From NCBI GenBank assembly GCA_000961655.1, contig LADR01000008.1, positions 358,501 through 422,500 on the forward strand: DNA of 64,000 nucleotides, given 5' to 3'. The notes beneath the pieces are model-generated. The model saw only the letters and a program-made list of their open reading frames with translations. It searched no databases and was not told where the DNA came from. The DNA is from Desulfatitalea sp. BRH_c12 (lineage in GTDB: Bacteria > Desulfobacterota > Desulfobacteria > Desulfobacterales > Desulfosarcinaceae). Within the stretch, counting starts at the first letter, position 1. Every line of letters starts with the position of its first letter. Shown here in pieces: positions 8,928-18,052 of this stretch. The position numbers were made by a program, and so were the translations under genes.

Positions 8928-9356
8928 CTATCCTACCAACTTGGCTTTCAGCGTGATGTGGGTTCCGGCCAATGCCTTCGAGACGGGGCAGTTGGTTTTG
9001 GCATTTTCCGCCTGTTCCATGAATGCCGATTCCTCTATACCGGGAACATCCGCTTCGGTTTGCAAAACAATGCCGGTGATGGCAAATCCCTGACCCTTCA
9101 TTTCGACCGTCACGTCGGCACGTGTACGAATGCTGCGCGGTGCGAAACCGGCTTTTTCCAGCATGCCTGAAAGCGCCATTGAAAAGCAGCCGGCGTGTGC
9201 CGCCCCGATCAATTCTTCGGGATTGGTGCCCTGGCCATCTTCGAACCGGGACTGGAACGAATAGGCGCCTTCATACGCACCGCTGCCCAGTTTCAAGGTC
9301 CCGCGGCCATCCTTGATTTTTCCATCCCATTGGGCTTGTGCTGTTCTGGTTGGCAT
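8928..9356 (-). CDS. OsmC/Ohr-family peroxide-detoxifying protein
   Basis: A 142-residue cytoplasmic protein starting at MPTRTAQAQW. CAAGGAGGAAAC before this ATG fixes the start; the upstream in-frame extension to 9485 has no supporting site. OsmC/Ohr proteins are thiol peroxidases that reduce organic hydroperoxides with a pair of cysteines. Both are present: the first in AHAGCFSMALS and the second in KTNCPVSKALAG. The LGSGAYEGAYSFQSRFEDG segment and the substitution pattern are closer to OsmC than to Ohr. No membrane or export signal. It is a single gene facing SYLF copy 1 across a terminator. In an anaerobe this would protect during oxygen exposure. Confidence 0.9.
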   Translation of the reverse strand: MPTRTAQAQWDGKIKDGRGTLKLGSGAYEGAYSFQSRFEDGQGTNPEELIGAAHAGCFSMALSGMLEKAGFAPRSIRTRADVTVEMKGQGFAITGIVLQTEADVPGIEESAFMEQAENAKTNCPVSKALAGTHITLKAKLVG

Positions 9357-9539
9357 GTTTCCTCCTTGTTTGTTTATTGGTTGAACCGTCGATTGATAAT
9401 TCTCTGCGTTCATGAACCGGTGTGCATGAACTTGCCTGACCCATCGGAACGGTACAGATATTAACAATGAATAAAGCTTACGCAAATTTGTCCAAATTGC
9501 AGATTCTCCTATTCATGCAGATTCCACGATTTCAACACA

Positions 9540-11690
9540 TCAACGAAGACATTGACTCAGCAGGTCGCGCAGGGCGGCCGGGGAGGTTACGCGGTACTTG
9601 GCGGCGGTATCGCCGGGGCCGACTTTGATGCTGATGTCCCTCTCGCCGGCTACCCGGAACATGGATTCATCCGTTTCGTCATCGCCGGCGCACAAGACGC
9701 TATCATAGCGGTTGAGGGTCTTCAGATGCTGCAGGATAACCCCATTGTTGATCAGGATGGAACTGATCTCGACAATTTTGCTTCCGTGATGGATCTCCAC
9801 TGGCAGATTGGACAGCAACTCTTGCAGTTCAATAACCAGTTGGTGCGCTTTCCATGCACCGAACTCGACATCGGCACCGCGATAGTGCCATACGACCGAG
9901 GCGTTCTTTTCTTCAACGAACGATCCGGGCGTCATGTCCGCGTAATGGAACAGCATGTCCGCTACCCGGTTCTTCCACTCCAGATCGACATGCGCTTCGA
10001 ACTGGATCCACTCGCGTGCGTTGCGGTGCTTGTAGTAAAAACCGTGTTCGGCGATCAGATGGAAGCCGTGATTTCCGAACCAGCGCGACATGTCGTCGCG
10101 GGTCCTTCCGCTGATCAGATACACATCCAACCCTGATTTTTCCAGAAGAATGAAAAGCGCCTCGAGGGCTGGATCGGGCCCGGCCTCCTCTGGATTGTTG
10201 CGCAATTCAGTCAATGTGCCATCGTAATCCAGAAAGAGACCCCAGCGGCCCTCGGCCATCGAGCGCTTCAACGCGTCTGCCGAGAGCGAAAGGACTTTGT
10301 TGGGCGAACGCATGTCTTCTGTGACCGAACTCAGATCCTGGATAAAAGAGTGCGCCCACAAACGTGCATTGTAGCGCAATATGCGACGGCGCATGGGTGC
10401 CATGCGCCGGTTGCGCTCGGCCGGCGGCATGTTCAGGGCGTCGTTGAGGGCGTTGGCCATTTGCTCGATGTTGTAAGGATTGACCACTGTGGCTTGCGGC
10501 AGTTCCTGGGCCGCACCGGCGAATTCGCTCAGGATCAACACGCCGTTATGGTCTTTCTGGCACACCAGGTATTCCTTGGCCACCAGGTTCATGCCATCGA
10601 TGAGGGGCGTGACCATGGCCACATCGGCCAAGCTATAGAGCGCGCACAACTGGCTGAAGGTCACCGACTGGTGAATGAAGTGAATGGGGGCGTTTTCGAT
10701 GGTGGCCAACTCGCCATTGATTTTGCTGACCTTGCGCTCGATATCGCGACGCAGCTTCTGGTATGCATCCACACTTTCCCGGGAGGGTACGCTGATGAAA
10801 ATGAACACCACATCGCGCCGTCCCGACTCGATCAGAAATCGCTCGATGGCATCCAATCGGCGCGGTACGCCTTTGGTGTAATCCAGCCGTTCCACGCCCA
10901 ACACGACTTTTTTGCCCTGGTAGATGCGGCGGTACTCACGCAGGTGATCGTGATAGGCCTGCGACTGCATCTCGGTTTCGAATTTGTCGGCCGGAATGGA
11001 TATGGGATACACGCCCACCGAGACCAGGTGGGTTTCGGTCGCGATGGTGTTGATTTCCGAGGCCAGGCCGAGGATGCGTTGGACGGTGCTGCGAAAGTGG
11101 CGCAGGTAATCGGACGTGTGAAAACCGATCAGATCGGCGCCGAGCAGCCCTTCGAGCAGTTCTATGCGGTTGGGATGGCAGCGGAAAATTTCATAGGAGG
11201 GAAAAGGGGTGTGCAAGAAAAACCCGATCTTCAGATCCGGCCTTTGCGCACGAAGCAAAGCCGGCAAGAGCATCAGGTGATAATCATGGACCCAGACCAT
11301 ATCGCCGTGTTGGGCCCGCTCCACGACGCTCTGCGCGAAAGCGCGGTTGACACTCTTATAGGCATCGAACCAGCGGCGATCATATCGTGCATAGCTGGGC
11401 AGATAGTGCATCAACGGCCACAGACTGGAATTGGAAAAGCCTGTATAAAAATCTTCTACATCCTGTTCGGACAGGAATAGGGGCGTATAGCCAAAGCGCT
11501 CCTGCAGTTCGCGGGTGATCTCCGTGCGGCGTTCGGGATCTTCCACCGGTGCGCCCGCCCAGCCGACCCATTGGAAATCATAGTCCGCGCGTAACCCATC
11601 CATTGCCGAGACCAGGCCACCCGCCGAGGCGGTGATGGTGTCCGTCACAACGACCGGCAGACGATTGGATATATTGATCAAGGATTGCAT
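9540..11690 (-). CDS. otsA-otsB: Bifunctional trehalose-6-phosphate synthase/phosphatase (OtsA-OtsB fusion)
   Basis: A 716-residue fusion that makes trehalose from UDP-glucose and glucose-6-phosphate and then removes the phosphate. Residues 1-460 are a GT20 synthase: Arg10 and the AGGL loop at 23-26, VHDYHL near 134-139, and ERLDYTKG at 267-274 with the Arg/Lys that bind the donor phosphates. Residues 478-716 are a HAD phosphatase: DYDGT at 488-492 with nucleophile Asp488, SGRTRDD at 527-533, and GDDETDE at 669-675. Separate genes are the rule in enterobacteria; fusions occur in several other lineages. CAGGAG lies 9 bp before the ATG. It is a lone gene, 323 bp downstream of the formate dehydrogenase set. 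It is one of three trehalose-forming activities in this window. Confidence 0.95.
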   Translation of the reverse strand: MQSLINISNRLPVVVTDTITASAGGLVSAMDGLRADYDFQWVGWAGAPVEDPERRTEITRELQERFGYTPLFLSEQDVEDFYTGFSNSSLWPLMHYLPSYARYDRRWFDAYKSVNRAFAQSVVERAQHGDMVWVHDYHLMLLPALLRAQRPDLKIGFFLHTPFPSYEIFRCHPNRIELLEGLLGADLIGFHTSDYLRHFRSTVQRILGLASEINTIATETHLVSVGVYPISIPADKFETEMQSQAYHDHLREYRRIYQGKKVVLGVERLDYTKGVPRRLDAIERFLIESGRRDVVFIFISVPSRESVDAYQKLRRDIERKVSKINGELATIENAPIHFIHQSVTFSQLCALYSLADVAMVTPLIDGMNLVAKEYLVCQKDHNGVLILSEFAGAAQELPQATVVNPYNIEQMANALNDALNMPPAERNRRMAPMRRRILRYNARLWAHSFIQDLSSVTEDMRSPNKVLSLSADALKRSMAEGRWGLFLDYDGTLTELRNNPEEAGPDPALEALFILLEKSGLDVYLISGRTRDDMSRWFGNHGFHLIAEHGFYYKHRNAREWIQFEAHVDLEWKNRVADMLFHYADMTPGSFVEEKNASVVWHYRGADVEFGAWKAHQLVIELQELLSNLPVEIHHGSKIVEISSILINNGVILQHLKTLNRYDSVLCAGDDETDESMFRVAGERDISIKVGPGDTAAKYRVTSPAALRDLLSQCLR

Positions 11691-12013
11691 TCAAACATCT
11701 CCTGAACGTACATGCAATCATATATATGCACCTTGCGCCATACCGTACAGTCCCCATTTCGCAACTGAAGGATATTCAGAAATTATTCTTTTTGGTTATC
11801 CGGTTCGCTCCAGTGACTATTGGTGAAGTACCTCCCCATTTTGCACGCTTTTACGAATTGGCATGGAGGAGGTGATCCGGGTGGTTTGACATTTTTACGT
11901 CACCCACACCCGTATCTCACTTGGCCGAAGTGGAACACCAGATATCCTTTATTGTTTTATCGGTTTCCCGCGTAAGCATCTGGATTTCCATATTATGAAC
12001 CACGGGACACCCA
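11691..12013. other. Intergenic region upstream of otsAB
   Basis: It holds the promoter region of the minus-strand otsAB gene. On the plus strand GGAGGTGATCC (11868-11878) is the perfect complement of the usual 16S rRNA 3' end. It is followed only by a 29-codon TTG frame, so translation here is doubtful. No hairpin with a T-run and no repeat. Confidence 0.4.
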
Positions 12014-12346
12014 TCATTCCGGCAGATCGGCCTGTACGTCCGTGAGCACCCTGCAGGCATCTATGACATATTGTTTGTGAATCTTATTGGACGGATAGGT
12101 CACCCCGGCGATCAGACTGAGCGCCATATTCACTTGGTCGAGCGGTTTGCGCCAACGCGGGGGACCTTCGGCTCTCAGTCGTTCGATCAGGCCGTCACGC
12201 ACATGCACGACGATGTTCTCGGCGTGATCCACGCTTGCGATCAATTTGGGGACGGGCAATTCAAACACATGCTGCAGGCATTCGACCGCCTCGCGACACA
12301 GCACACGCAAAGAGCGTTGATCATTTTTGTCGATAGGGACGATCAT
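12014..12346 (-). CDS. Unknown 110-residue protein, last gene of the formate dehydrogenase set
   Basis: I do not recognise a named family. The ATG at 12346 overlaps the stop of the preceding membrane-subunit gene (ATGA), and AAGGAG lies 8 bp upstream, so it is translationally coupled and surely part of the operon. The protein is soluble, without Cys motifs after residue 20 apart from single cysteines, and mostly helical. It contains CREAVECLQHVFELPVPK, a central HVRDGLIERL and a C-terminal ALSLIAGVTYPSNKIH. It has no metal-binding or export signature. Its position suggests a maturation or assembly factor, or a regulatory partner, of the dehydrogenase complex; this is inference. Confidence 0.7.
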   Translation of the reverse strand: MIVPIDKNDQRSLRVLCREAVECLQHVFELPVPKLIASVDHAENIVVHVRDGLIERLRAEGPPRWRKPLDQVNMALSLIAGVTYPSNKIHKQYVIDACRVLTDVQADLPE

Positions 12347-13560
12347 CGGCTGCTCTCCTTCTTGCGCAAAACAGCAGCACTGATAAGGAGCGCGCCACAT
12401 GCGAACAGCCCCCAGGCCACTGCCGACCGCGATGAAGACCGCCGCGCTTTAGGGAGCGTTCGGGTGGCGCGGTCTTTCCCTGCCGAACCGGCGCTTTTTT
12501 TTGCGTGATCGGCAGGCTGGTCAGCATGTTCTGCGTTGTTGCCGATCTTTGGTTCGCGGGTATACGCGAAATAATCCCGGGCACGACGGCCCGATTCCTG
12601 GCCGGCATACACCAGCACCGTTTGCTGCACCATTGCGCCCGCCAGCTTTAGCACGGATGCCGCGTTCGACACCCTCGATCGGTTCGTGTCGAATCGATCC
12701 CACAGGCGCAGCGCCAGCGAACCGAGCATACCAATGCCCAGAAAGCCAATGCGATACCAGGGTTCATAGCGCGATTGCGCGATGGCGCTAGCCTCGGCCG
12801 AGCGGCGCCAGTGGCCATCCAGCACGGCTCCCAAGGCCAACTCAGCAGCCCCTGAAACAAAGGCGAGTTTTTTGATGCTGGCGGTGGTTGCGCCGCAGGT
12901 GCCGTTGTGCATCGGAAACAGCAGCAGGGCCGCGGCTGCATTGGATACACCGGCGCACGCATACAGGGGCGCCATGAGCGGATAGGCACTCGCCCAGGCG
13001 GGCATATTGGTCTCTTCCAATTCGGTTCCCATGTAGGCGATGGCCACGGACCCCAAAAGAGCCGCTGGCAGGCTGAAGGCACGGCCAGCCCAGTTGCCGG
13101 ACCGGGTGTACCCGATATCGGCCGCCACCTGACCGGCAGCGGCCAACCCGCTGAAAAAGGTAAAGGGGCTGATCGACCAGATCCCGATGGACATGGGCGA
13201 ACTTTTTTTGAAAATGCGCAGCATATTGTACCAGCGACGGGGGGTATGCAGCGCGGCAATCAGGATCGCAGCACTGTTCATGCCCCCGGCCACTGCCAGA
13301 TAGCGGCCGGCGCGCACCATCCGGCGGTTTTGCCCCCGCAGATCGGCCACAGTGGCAATAATCTGTGAGCCGCCGGCTATTTGGGTGGAAAGAAAGGCCA
13401 GGGCGGTGTTCCATTTGTAATGGCTGTGCTTGATGGGCGTCAGATCGTAATAGCCGTGCCCAGCGTAGCCGGGCAATGCCGCCGGCAAAGGGGCGGCCGG
13501 GGCAGGATAGATCTCCCGGCGGGCCTCGTTGCGATAAGTGGTCATTTTCGCGCGCTGCAT
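12343..13560 (-). CDS. NrfD/PsrC-like membrane subunit of formate dehydrogenase
   Basis: A 405-residue polytopic protein, the likely quinone-reactive anchor of the complex. After a roughly 50-residue soluble N-terminus (LPGYAGHGYYDLTPIKH), eight or so hydrophobic segments can be traced, including NTALAFLSTQIAGGSQII, YLAVAGGMNSAAILIAAL, SISPFTFFSGLAAAGQ, LPAALLGSVAIAYMG, PLYACAGVSNAAAALLL and GFLGIGMLGSLALRL. The C-terminus after residue 330 is basic and ends in a further hydrophobic stretch (SAVAWGLFACGALLI). It is not the four-helix cytochrome b FdnI type: no conserved haem-ligand His pattern was noticed, so electrons would pass straight from the iron-sulfur subunit to quinone. GAGGTG lies just ahead of the ATG, 4 bp after the stop of the iron-sulfur subunit. 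Confidence 0.8.
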   Translation of the reverse strand: MQRAKMTTYRNEARREIYPAPAAPLPAALPGYAGHGYYDLTPIKHSHYKWNTALAFLSTQIAGGSQIIATVADLRGQNRRMVRAGRYLAVAGGMNSAAILIAALHTPRRWYNMLRIFKKSSPMSIGIWSISPFTFFSGLAAAGQVAADIGYTRSGNWAGRAFSLPAALLGSVAIAYMGTELEETNMPAWASAYPLMAPLYACAGVSNAAAALLLFPMHNGTCGATTASIKKLAFVSGAAELALGAVLDGHWRRSAEASAIAQSRYEPWYRIGFLGIGMLGSLALRLWDRFDTNRSRVSNAASVLKLAGAMVQQTVLVYAGQESGRRARDYFAYTREPKIGNNAEHADQPADHAKKSAGSAGKDRATRTLPKARRSSSRSAVAWGLFACGALLISAAVLRKKESSR

Positions 13561-13563
13561 GGG

Positions 13564-14511
13564 TCACCTCTTTCTGCCGGGCCGGGGGGCTTTTGACTGT
13601 TGCGTCATCAATACGGCCGCCAATGCGCCTAAGCCGGCCACGGCTGCCAATCCGGTGCCGAGGCTTTTGGCGACGCGCCCGGAGGGCAGTTGCGGGGCGA
13701 CCGGCAGATTGTAGACTTCGGGGCGGTCGAGCAGCAAAAAGAAACAGTAAAGCTGCTGGATGCCGCCGGTTGCCCCGGCTGTACCCGGTGCGCCGTAAAG
13801 GTAGGCATTGTCCACGCCGAGCGCATGCAGCTTTTCAACCCGGCGCGCGGCGCGGGTCAGCAGAACGTCCACCTCGCCGAATTGAATCGAATTGGTCGGG
13901 CAGCTTTTGGCGCAGGCTGGTTCGAAGCCGCCCTTGAGCCGGTCATAGCACAGGGTGCACTTGTGCGCTTTGCCATCGGAAAAGTTGATCTCGACGACGC
14001 CGAACGGACAGGCGGGGACGCAATAGGCGCAGCCATTGCAGATATCCTGCTGGACGACGACCGTTCCGAATTCAGTGCGGAACAGCGCCCCGGTCGGACA
14101 GGCGTCCAGGCAGCCGGCCTGCTTGCAATGTTTGCACACGTCGCTCATCATCAGCCAGTGGCTCTGGAAGGGCTTGAGCCGATTGGCCCGGCAGCCGGGG
14201 TTGTCCTCGATCTGCTCGATGAAGGTCACGTGCCGCCAGGTGATCGCGGACAGTTCGCGCGTATGATCGTAGCTGTTGGCAGTCAGCCCGATCTGTTGGG
14301 CGGGCAGGGCGTTCCACTCTTTGCAGGCAACCTCGCAGGCCTTGCAGCCTATGCACAGGCTTGTGTCGGTGAAAAAACCATATGTGCGGCCCGGCCGGAT
14401 CGTTATGCCGGCGGTCAGCTCCGATTCATCGGGAATCACCCGGCTGAGCGTCGATTCGGTATGGTCGCGCGCGCGCATTGGGACGGCGGGTGGATAGACG
14501 GCCGAGGTCAT
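13564..14511 (-). CDS. fdhB: Formate dehydrogenase iron-sulfur (beta) subunit
   Basis: A 315-residue electron-transfer subunit with sixteen cysteines in four [4Fe-4S] motifs: C53/56/59/63 (CIGCKACEVAC), C126/129/134/138, C158/161/164/168 (CNGCAYCVPACPFGV) and C185/188/200/204. This is the FdnH/HybA arrangement that carries electrons from the catalytic subunit to the membrane. Residues 282-303 (VAKSLGTGLAAVAGLGALAA) form one C-terminal membrane helix followed by a basic tail (PRPGRKR), again as in FdnH. The ATG overlaps the stop of the catalytic gene by 4 bp. The basic tail predicts that the C-terminus is cytoplasmic and so the clusters periplasmic, which conflicts with the lack of a Tat signal on the catalytic subunit. 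Confidence 0.9.
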   Translation of the reverse strand: MTSAVYPPAVPMRARDHTESTLSRVIPDESELTAGITIRPGRTYGFFTDTSLCIGCKACEVACKEWNALPAQQIGLTANSYDHTRELSAITWRHVTFIEQIEDNPGCRANRLKPFQSHWLMMSDVCKHCKQAGCLDACPTGALFRTEFGTVVVQQDICNGCAYCVPACPFGVVEINFSDGKAHKCTLCYDRLKGGFEPACAKSCPTNSIQFGEVDVLLTRAARRVEKLHALGVDNAYLYGAPGTAGATGGIQQLYCFFLLLDRPEVYNLPVAPQLPSGRVAKSLGTGLAAVAGLGALAAVLMTQQSKAPRPGRKR

Positions 14512-17500
14512 TTTTGAGCCCTCACTGGCAGGCGGCCCTTGCGCAGATTGCAGGTGAACGCCTTACCTTCATGAATCGTGGTATTGGGGTCGCCGATGAT
14601 CGCCGTCAGCGTGTTGGCGATAGCGCCCGTGGCATACCCATGCCAACCGAAATGAAACGGCATGCCGACCTGGTAAATGGTGCGGCCATCGATGGTAAAC
14701 GGTCGCAGGCGATGGGTAACCATCGCTTTGGCTTCCACGGACCCCCGGGCCGTGGACACCACGACCCAGTCCAGGGTTGCAATATCTTTTTCGCGCGCCA
14801 GTTCGGGAGGGATTTCAACAAAGCCTTCCGGCTGCAGTTCCGCCAGCGAGGGGACCATGCGGGTAGGCATGCCGCCGGAATGGTGCTCGGTCAGGCGATA
14901 GGTGGTGATCGCGTAGGGATAGGCGGGATCGGCGGGTGCATGGTAGGGATTGTCCGGGCGCAGCCACTTCTTGGCCAGCGGGTTGTTCTGTTGATGATAA
15001 AACAGGTTGTGCACGGGCGATTCCACCGGCTCGTAATGCGCGGGCACCGGGCCGTCTTTCATTCCCGAGGTCACAAAAAGCGAGCTTTTGCCGTCCGATA
15101 TCATGGTGAACGGCGAATCCCCATCGATGGCCGCCATGCCCTGCGGGTCTTTGGACCAGTCCGGTTTGTAGCCGGGCGCCTTGTCGGGCGGAAAATCGGG
15201 AACATCGTGTCCGGTCCAGCGCTGCTCACGATCCTGCCACCACACGTAGCGCTTGCGTTCCGACCAGGGCTTGCCGGCCGGGTCGGCGGCGGCCCGGTTG
15301 TACAGCATCCGGCGGTTGTCCGGCCAGGCAAACCCCCATCCCAAGTGGGTGCCGGGGCCGTCCGGTCCGTCGGGAACATGCGAGCGCGCCTGATTGTGGC
15401 CGTCTTTGGGAAACACCCCGGAGTAGATCCACACGCCGCAAGCGGTGGAACCATCGTCCTTGAGCTCTTCGGGACTTACCAGTTGCCTGCGGTCCGGCCA
15501 GGTGTAGCCGTTGATTTCCTTCAATACGGCTTGCGCGGAAGGATCGTTGTAAGGGCCCATTTCAGGATAGTCCCAGGTCAAGTGCCTGATCGGATCGTCC
15601 CGCCGATCGGGGGTGCCGGCATACAGCGCCTTGAGCCGCTTGCCCAGATGATAGATAAACCACAGGTCCGAGCGGCAGTCGGCCGGTGGCTCGACCACTT
15701 TGTCGTGCCACTGGACCAGTCGATGCGTATTGGTAAACGTGCCGTCCTTTTCACCCGGCAGGGCGGCCGGCAGCAGAAAAATTTCGGTTTTGATCTGGGA
15801 TGGGGACAACTCGCCGCTGATCACCTTGGGACATTTGTACCAGAATGAAGCGGATTCGCTCTCGAAGGTTTCACGCACGACCAGCCATTCCAGGTTGCCC
15901 AAGCCCTTGCGCACCAGCCTGGAATTATGGCCGCCGACCACCGGATTCTGCCCGATCAGCAACAGGCCGCGAATGGTGCCATCCGCCATGGCCATGGTCA
16001 TTGGCAATTGCGAGTGATCGCCCATGATCTTCGGTATCCACGGATACCCCCATTCGGTGCCGTCATTGGCATGTTCCCCATACCAGGCCCGCAGCAGGCT
16101 CTTGGCAAATTTGGGGAAGTTGTTCCAATACCCCCTTTTATTGGTCTGGCCTTCGAGATACTCTTTGAATGTCGCATCGCTTTTCAGGGCATGCGGGTGC
16201 GGCAGGTATCCTGGCAACATGTTGTAGAGGGTCGGCACGTCGGTGCTGCCCTGGATGCTGCAGTGACCGCGCAGCGCCAGAATGCCGCCCCCCGGTCGGC
16301 CGATATTGCCCAACAGCGCTTGGATGATGCCGGCAGCGCGGATGATCTGGACACCGGTGCTGTGGTGCGTCCAGCCGACTGCATAGCACCAGGCGCCGGT
16401 CCGTTCGCGGCCGCTGTTGCGGGTCAAAGCCTCGGCCACTGCCAGGAAGGTGTCCTTGGGGCAGCCGGTCACCCGTTCAACCATCTCGGGCGTATAGGCG
16501 GCATAGTGACGTCGCAGGATGTTGTAGACACAGCTCGGATGCTTCAACGTCAGATCGACCGGCGGCGCCCCGCTGCTGATGCGTCTGAGTTTCTGGCTGT
16601 AAGGCTCGCCCGTGGTCACATGGTTTTCTTCGAGCTTTTGCGGCGAGGCTTCCCCGCGGTATTGCCAGGTTTCCAGGTCGTAGGAATGGCTCTCTGGGTC
16701 CCATCCCGAAAAAAAGCCGTCCAGTTCCGCCACATCCTGGTAACGGTCGTTGATGATGGTGGCCAGATTGGTGTAATGCAGCGCGTATTCTTTGAACCAC
16801 AGGTCGTTTGCGAGGATATGGCGGATCAGCCCGCCCAGAAAGGCAATATCCGATCCGCAGCGGATCGGCGCATAAATGTCGGCCAGGGCCGAGGTGCGAG
16901 TAAAGCGCGGATCCACATGGATGATCGTTGCCCCGCGCTCTTTGGCCTCGAGCACGAACCGGAAAGCCACCGGATGGTTTTCGGCCATATTGGACCCCAT
17001 GATGATGACGCAGTCCGAATTGGCCAGCTCCCACTGGGGCATTGTGGCGGCCCCGCGTCCGAAGGTAGCGCCCAGACTGGGCACGGAAGAGCTGTGTCAG
17101 ACACGGGCCTGGTTTTCCACCCAGACCATTCCCAGTGCGCCCGCGCACAGTTTTTTAATCAAATAATTTTCTTCATTGTCCAGCGTCGCACCGCCCAGTG
17201 AGGCCAGCGCCATGGTGTGATTGACCAGCGTGCCATCCGGCAGCCGGGAAACGAAAGTCTCATCACGCGTTTGTTTGACCCGCAGGGCAATGCGCTCCAT
17301 GGCCCAGTTGAGCGGTTTGTCTTCCCAGCGGTCGGAGTGGGGCGCACGGTACTTAACCGTCGTCAGGCGTTTGGGGTTGTTCAGCCAGCCGAACGTGCCG
17401 GCACCCTTGGGGCAAAGCGTGCCCTGGTTGATCGGACTGCGCGGATCCCCTTCGACGTGGATGACATCGTTGCCCTTGGCATATATCAGTTGGGCGCAGC

Positions 17501-17693
17501 CCACCGCGCAGTAGGGGCAGATGCTGGTTCCGATCTTATCCGCCTCTTCCAGGCGCGGCCGCAGGCGACGCGATCCCTGGGACTCGGCCGCGGCTCCCGA
17601 TGGATCTTGACCGGCCAACTGCCGCGGTATCGCCCAATCTTGTGCGATGCCGGAGAGTTTGTCGCGCCACCGGGGCCGTTGGGTGATCGTCAT
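14508..17693 (-). CDS. fdhA: Selenocysteine-containing formate dehydrogenase, catalytic (alpha) subunit
   Basis: A molybdo/tungsto-pterin enzyme oxidising formate to CO2. The gene is one 1061-residue frame with an in-frame TGA at 17097-17099 read as selenocysteine (residue 199). Upstream frame ends VENQARV and downstream continues HSSSVPSLGATFGRG, matching the Sec-His active-site stretch of FdnG/FdhF. A SECIS hairpin follows at the proper distance. The N-terminus carries the [4Fe-4S] cysteines C59, C62, C66 and C94 and the CPKG lysine; pterin-binding segments (IIMGSNMAENHPVAF, HVDPRFTRTSALADIYAPIR) follow, and the molydopterin-dinucleotide domain ends the protein. AAGGAG precedes the ATG by 7 bp. 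I see no twin-arginine signal, so the enzyme looks cytoplasmic. An ordinary ORF caller splits it into 198- and 858-residue pieces. Confidence 0.95.
17070..17099 (-). promoter_or_regulatory. Bacterial SECIS element with selenocysteine UGA codon
   Basis: The UGA (17097-17099) is followed after 14 nt by the hairpin GCCCA-GUC-UGGGC (17070-17082), a 5-bp stem with G and U at positions 20 and 21 after the UGA. As I recall the E. coli fdhF element, its SelB-contacting GU sits at the same distance. This supports Sec insertion rather than termination. Confidence 0.85.
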
Positions 17694-17765
17694 GCGGTTC
17701 TCCTTCCGAATCCGTTGGTCCGTCTGTTTCCCACGCGCTGCATGGGATGGGCCCTCTTATGGATC

Positions 17766-17993
17766 TCACAGCGGCTCGATCTCGTGAGCGATGCCGCTGG
17801 CCAGGTTGGGTTCGCCTTGGTAGTGCACGGTCACCGGCGTATCGGCGGCATGCCAGCGCTGTAGATCCTGTTGAGTGATTCGCGCTGAATGCGAAAGGCT
17901 GAATAGAAATCCCTGGCCGATGTCATTTAATAACCGGAAGCGTTCTTCCTGCACGATGATGATGCGTCCGGACATTCTTTGGTATTTTGCCAT
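17766..17993 (-). CDS. Small conserved-looking protein at the head of the formate dehydrogenase set
   Basis: A 75-residue frame starting MAKYQRMSGR and ending IAHEIEPL. I do not know a family name. The pattern of short strands (GRIIIVQEERFRLLND, GFLFSLSH, TPVTVHYQGEPN) suggests a compact beta-barrel, and it is cytoplasmic. The frame is open upstream to 18521, but that part runs antisense-like through the glgA 3' end in poor codon use, so the ATG at 17993 is chosen although its ribosome-binding site (GGGAT) is weak. It begins 59 bp after the glgA stop and ends 72 bp before fdhA, all on one strand. A regulatory or assembly role for the dehydrogenase is inferred from position only. Confidence 0.6.
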   Translation of the reverse strand: MAKYQRMSGRIIIVQEERFRLLNDIGQGFLFSLSHSARITQQDLQRWHAADTPVTVHYQGEPNLASGIAHEIEPL

Positions 17994-18052
17994 GGTTTTA
18001 TCCCGTTGGCGCCCGTGGGCCCGAAAACGCGTTGGCCCGTGCCGGGGGCTTG

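Noticed and set aside
10350..11480. 376-codon plus-strand frame opposite otsAB
   Set aside because: Shadow of a GC-rich minus-strand gene whose domains are certain. Composition rich in His and Gln with no family features.
14478..15848. 456-codon plus-strand frame opposite fdhA, with another at 15927-17201
   Set aside because: Both mirror the formate dehydrogenase coding sequence and have no ribosome-binding sites or recognisable domains.
17097..17099. Formate dehydrogenase as a pseudogene with a premature stop
   Set aside because: The TGA sits exactly at the Sec site, a SECIS-type hairpin follows, and both halves are intact.
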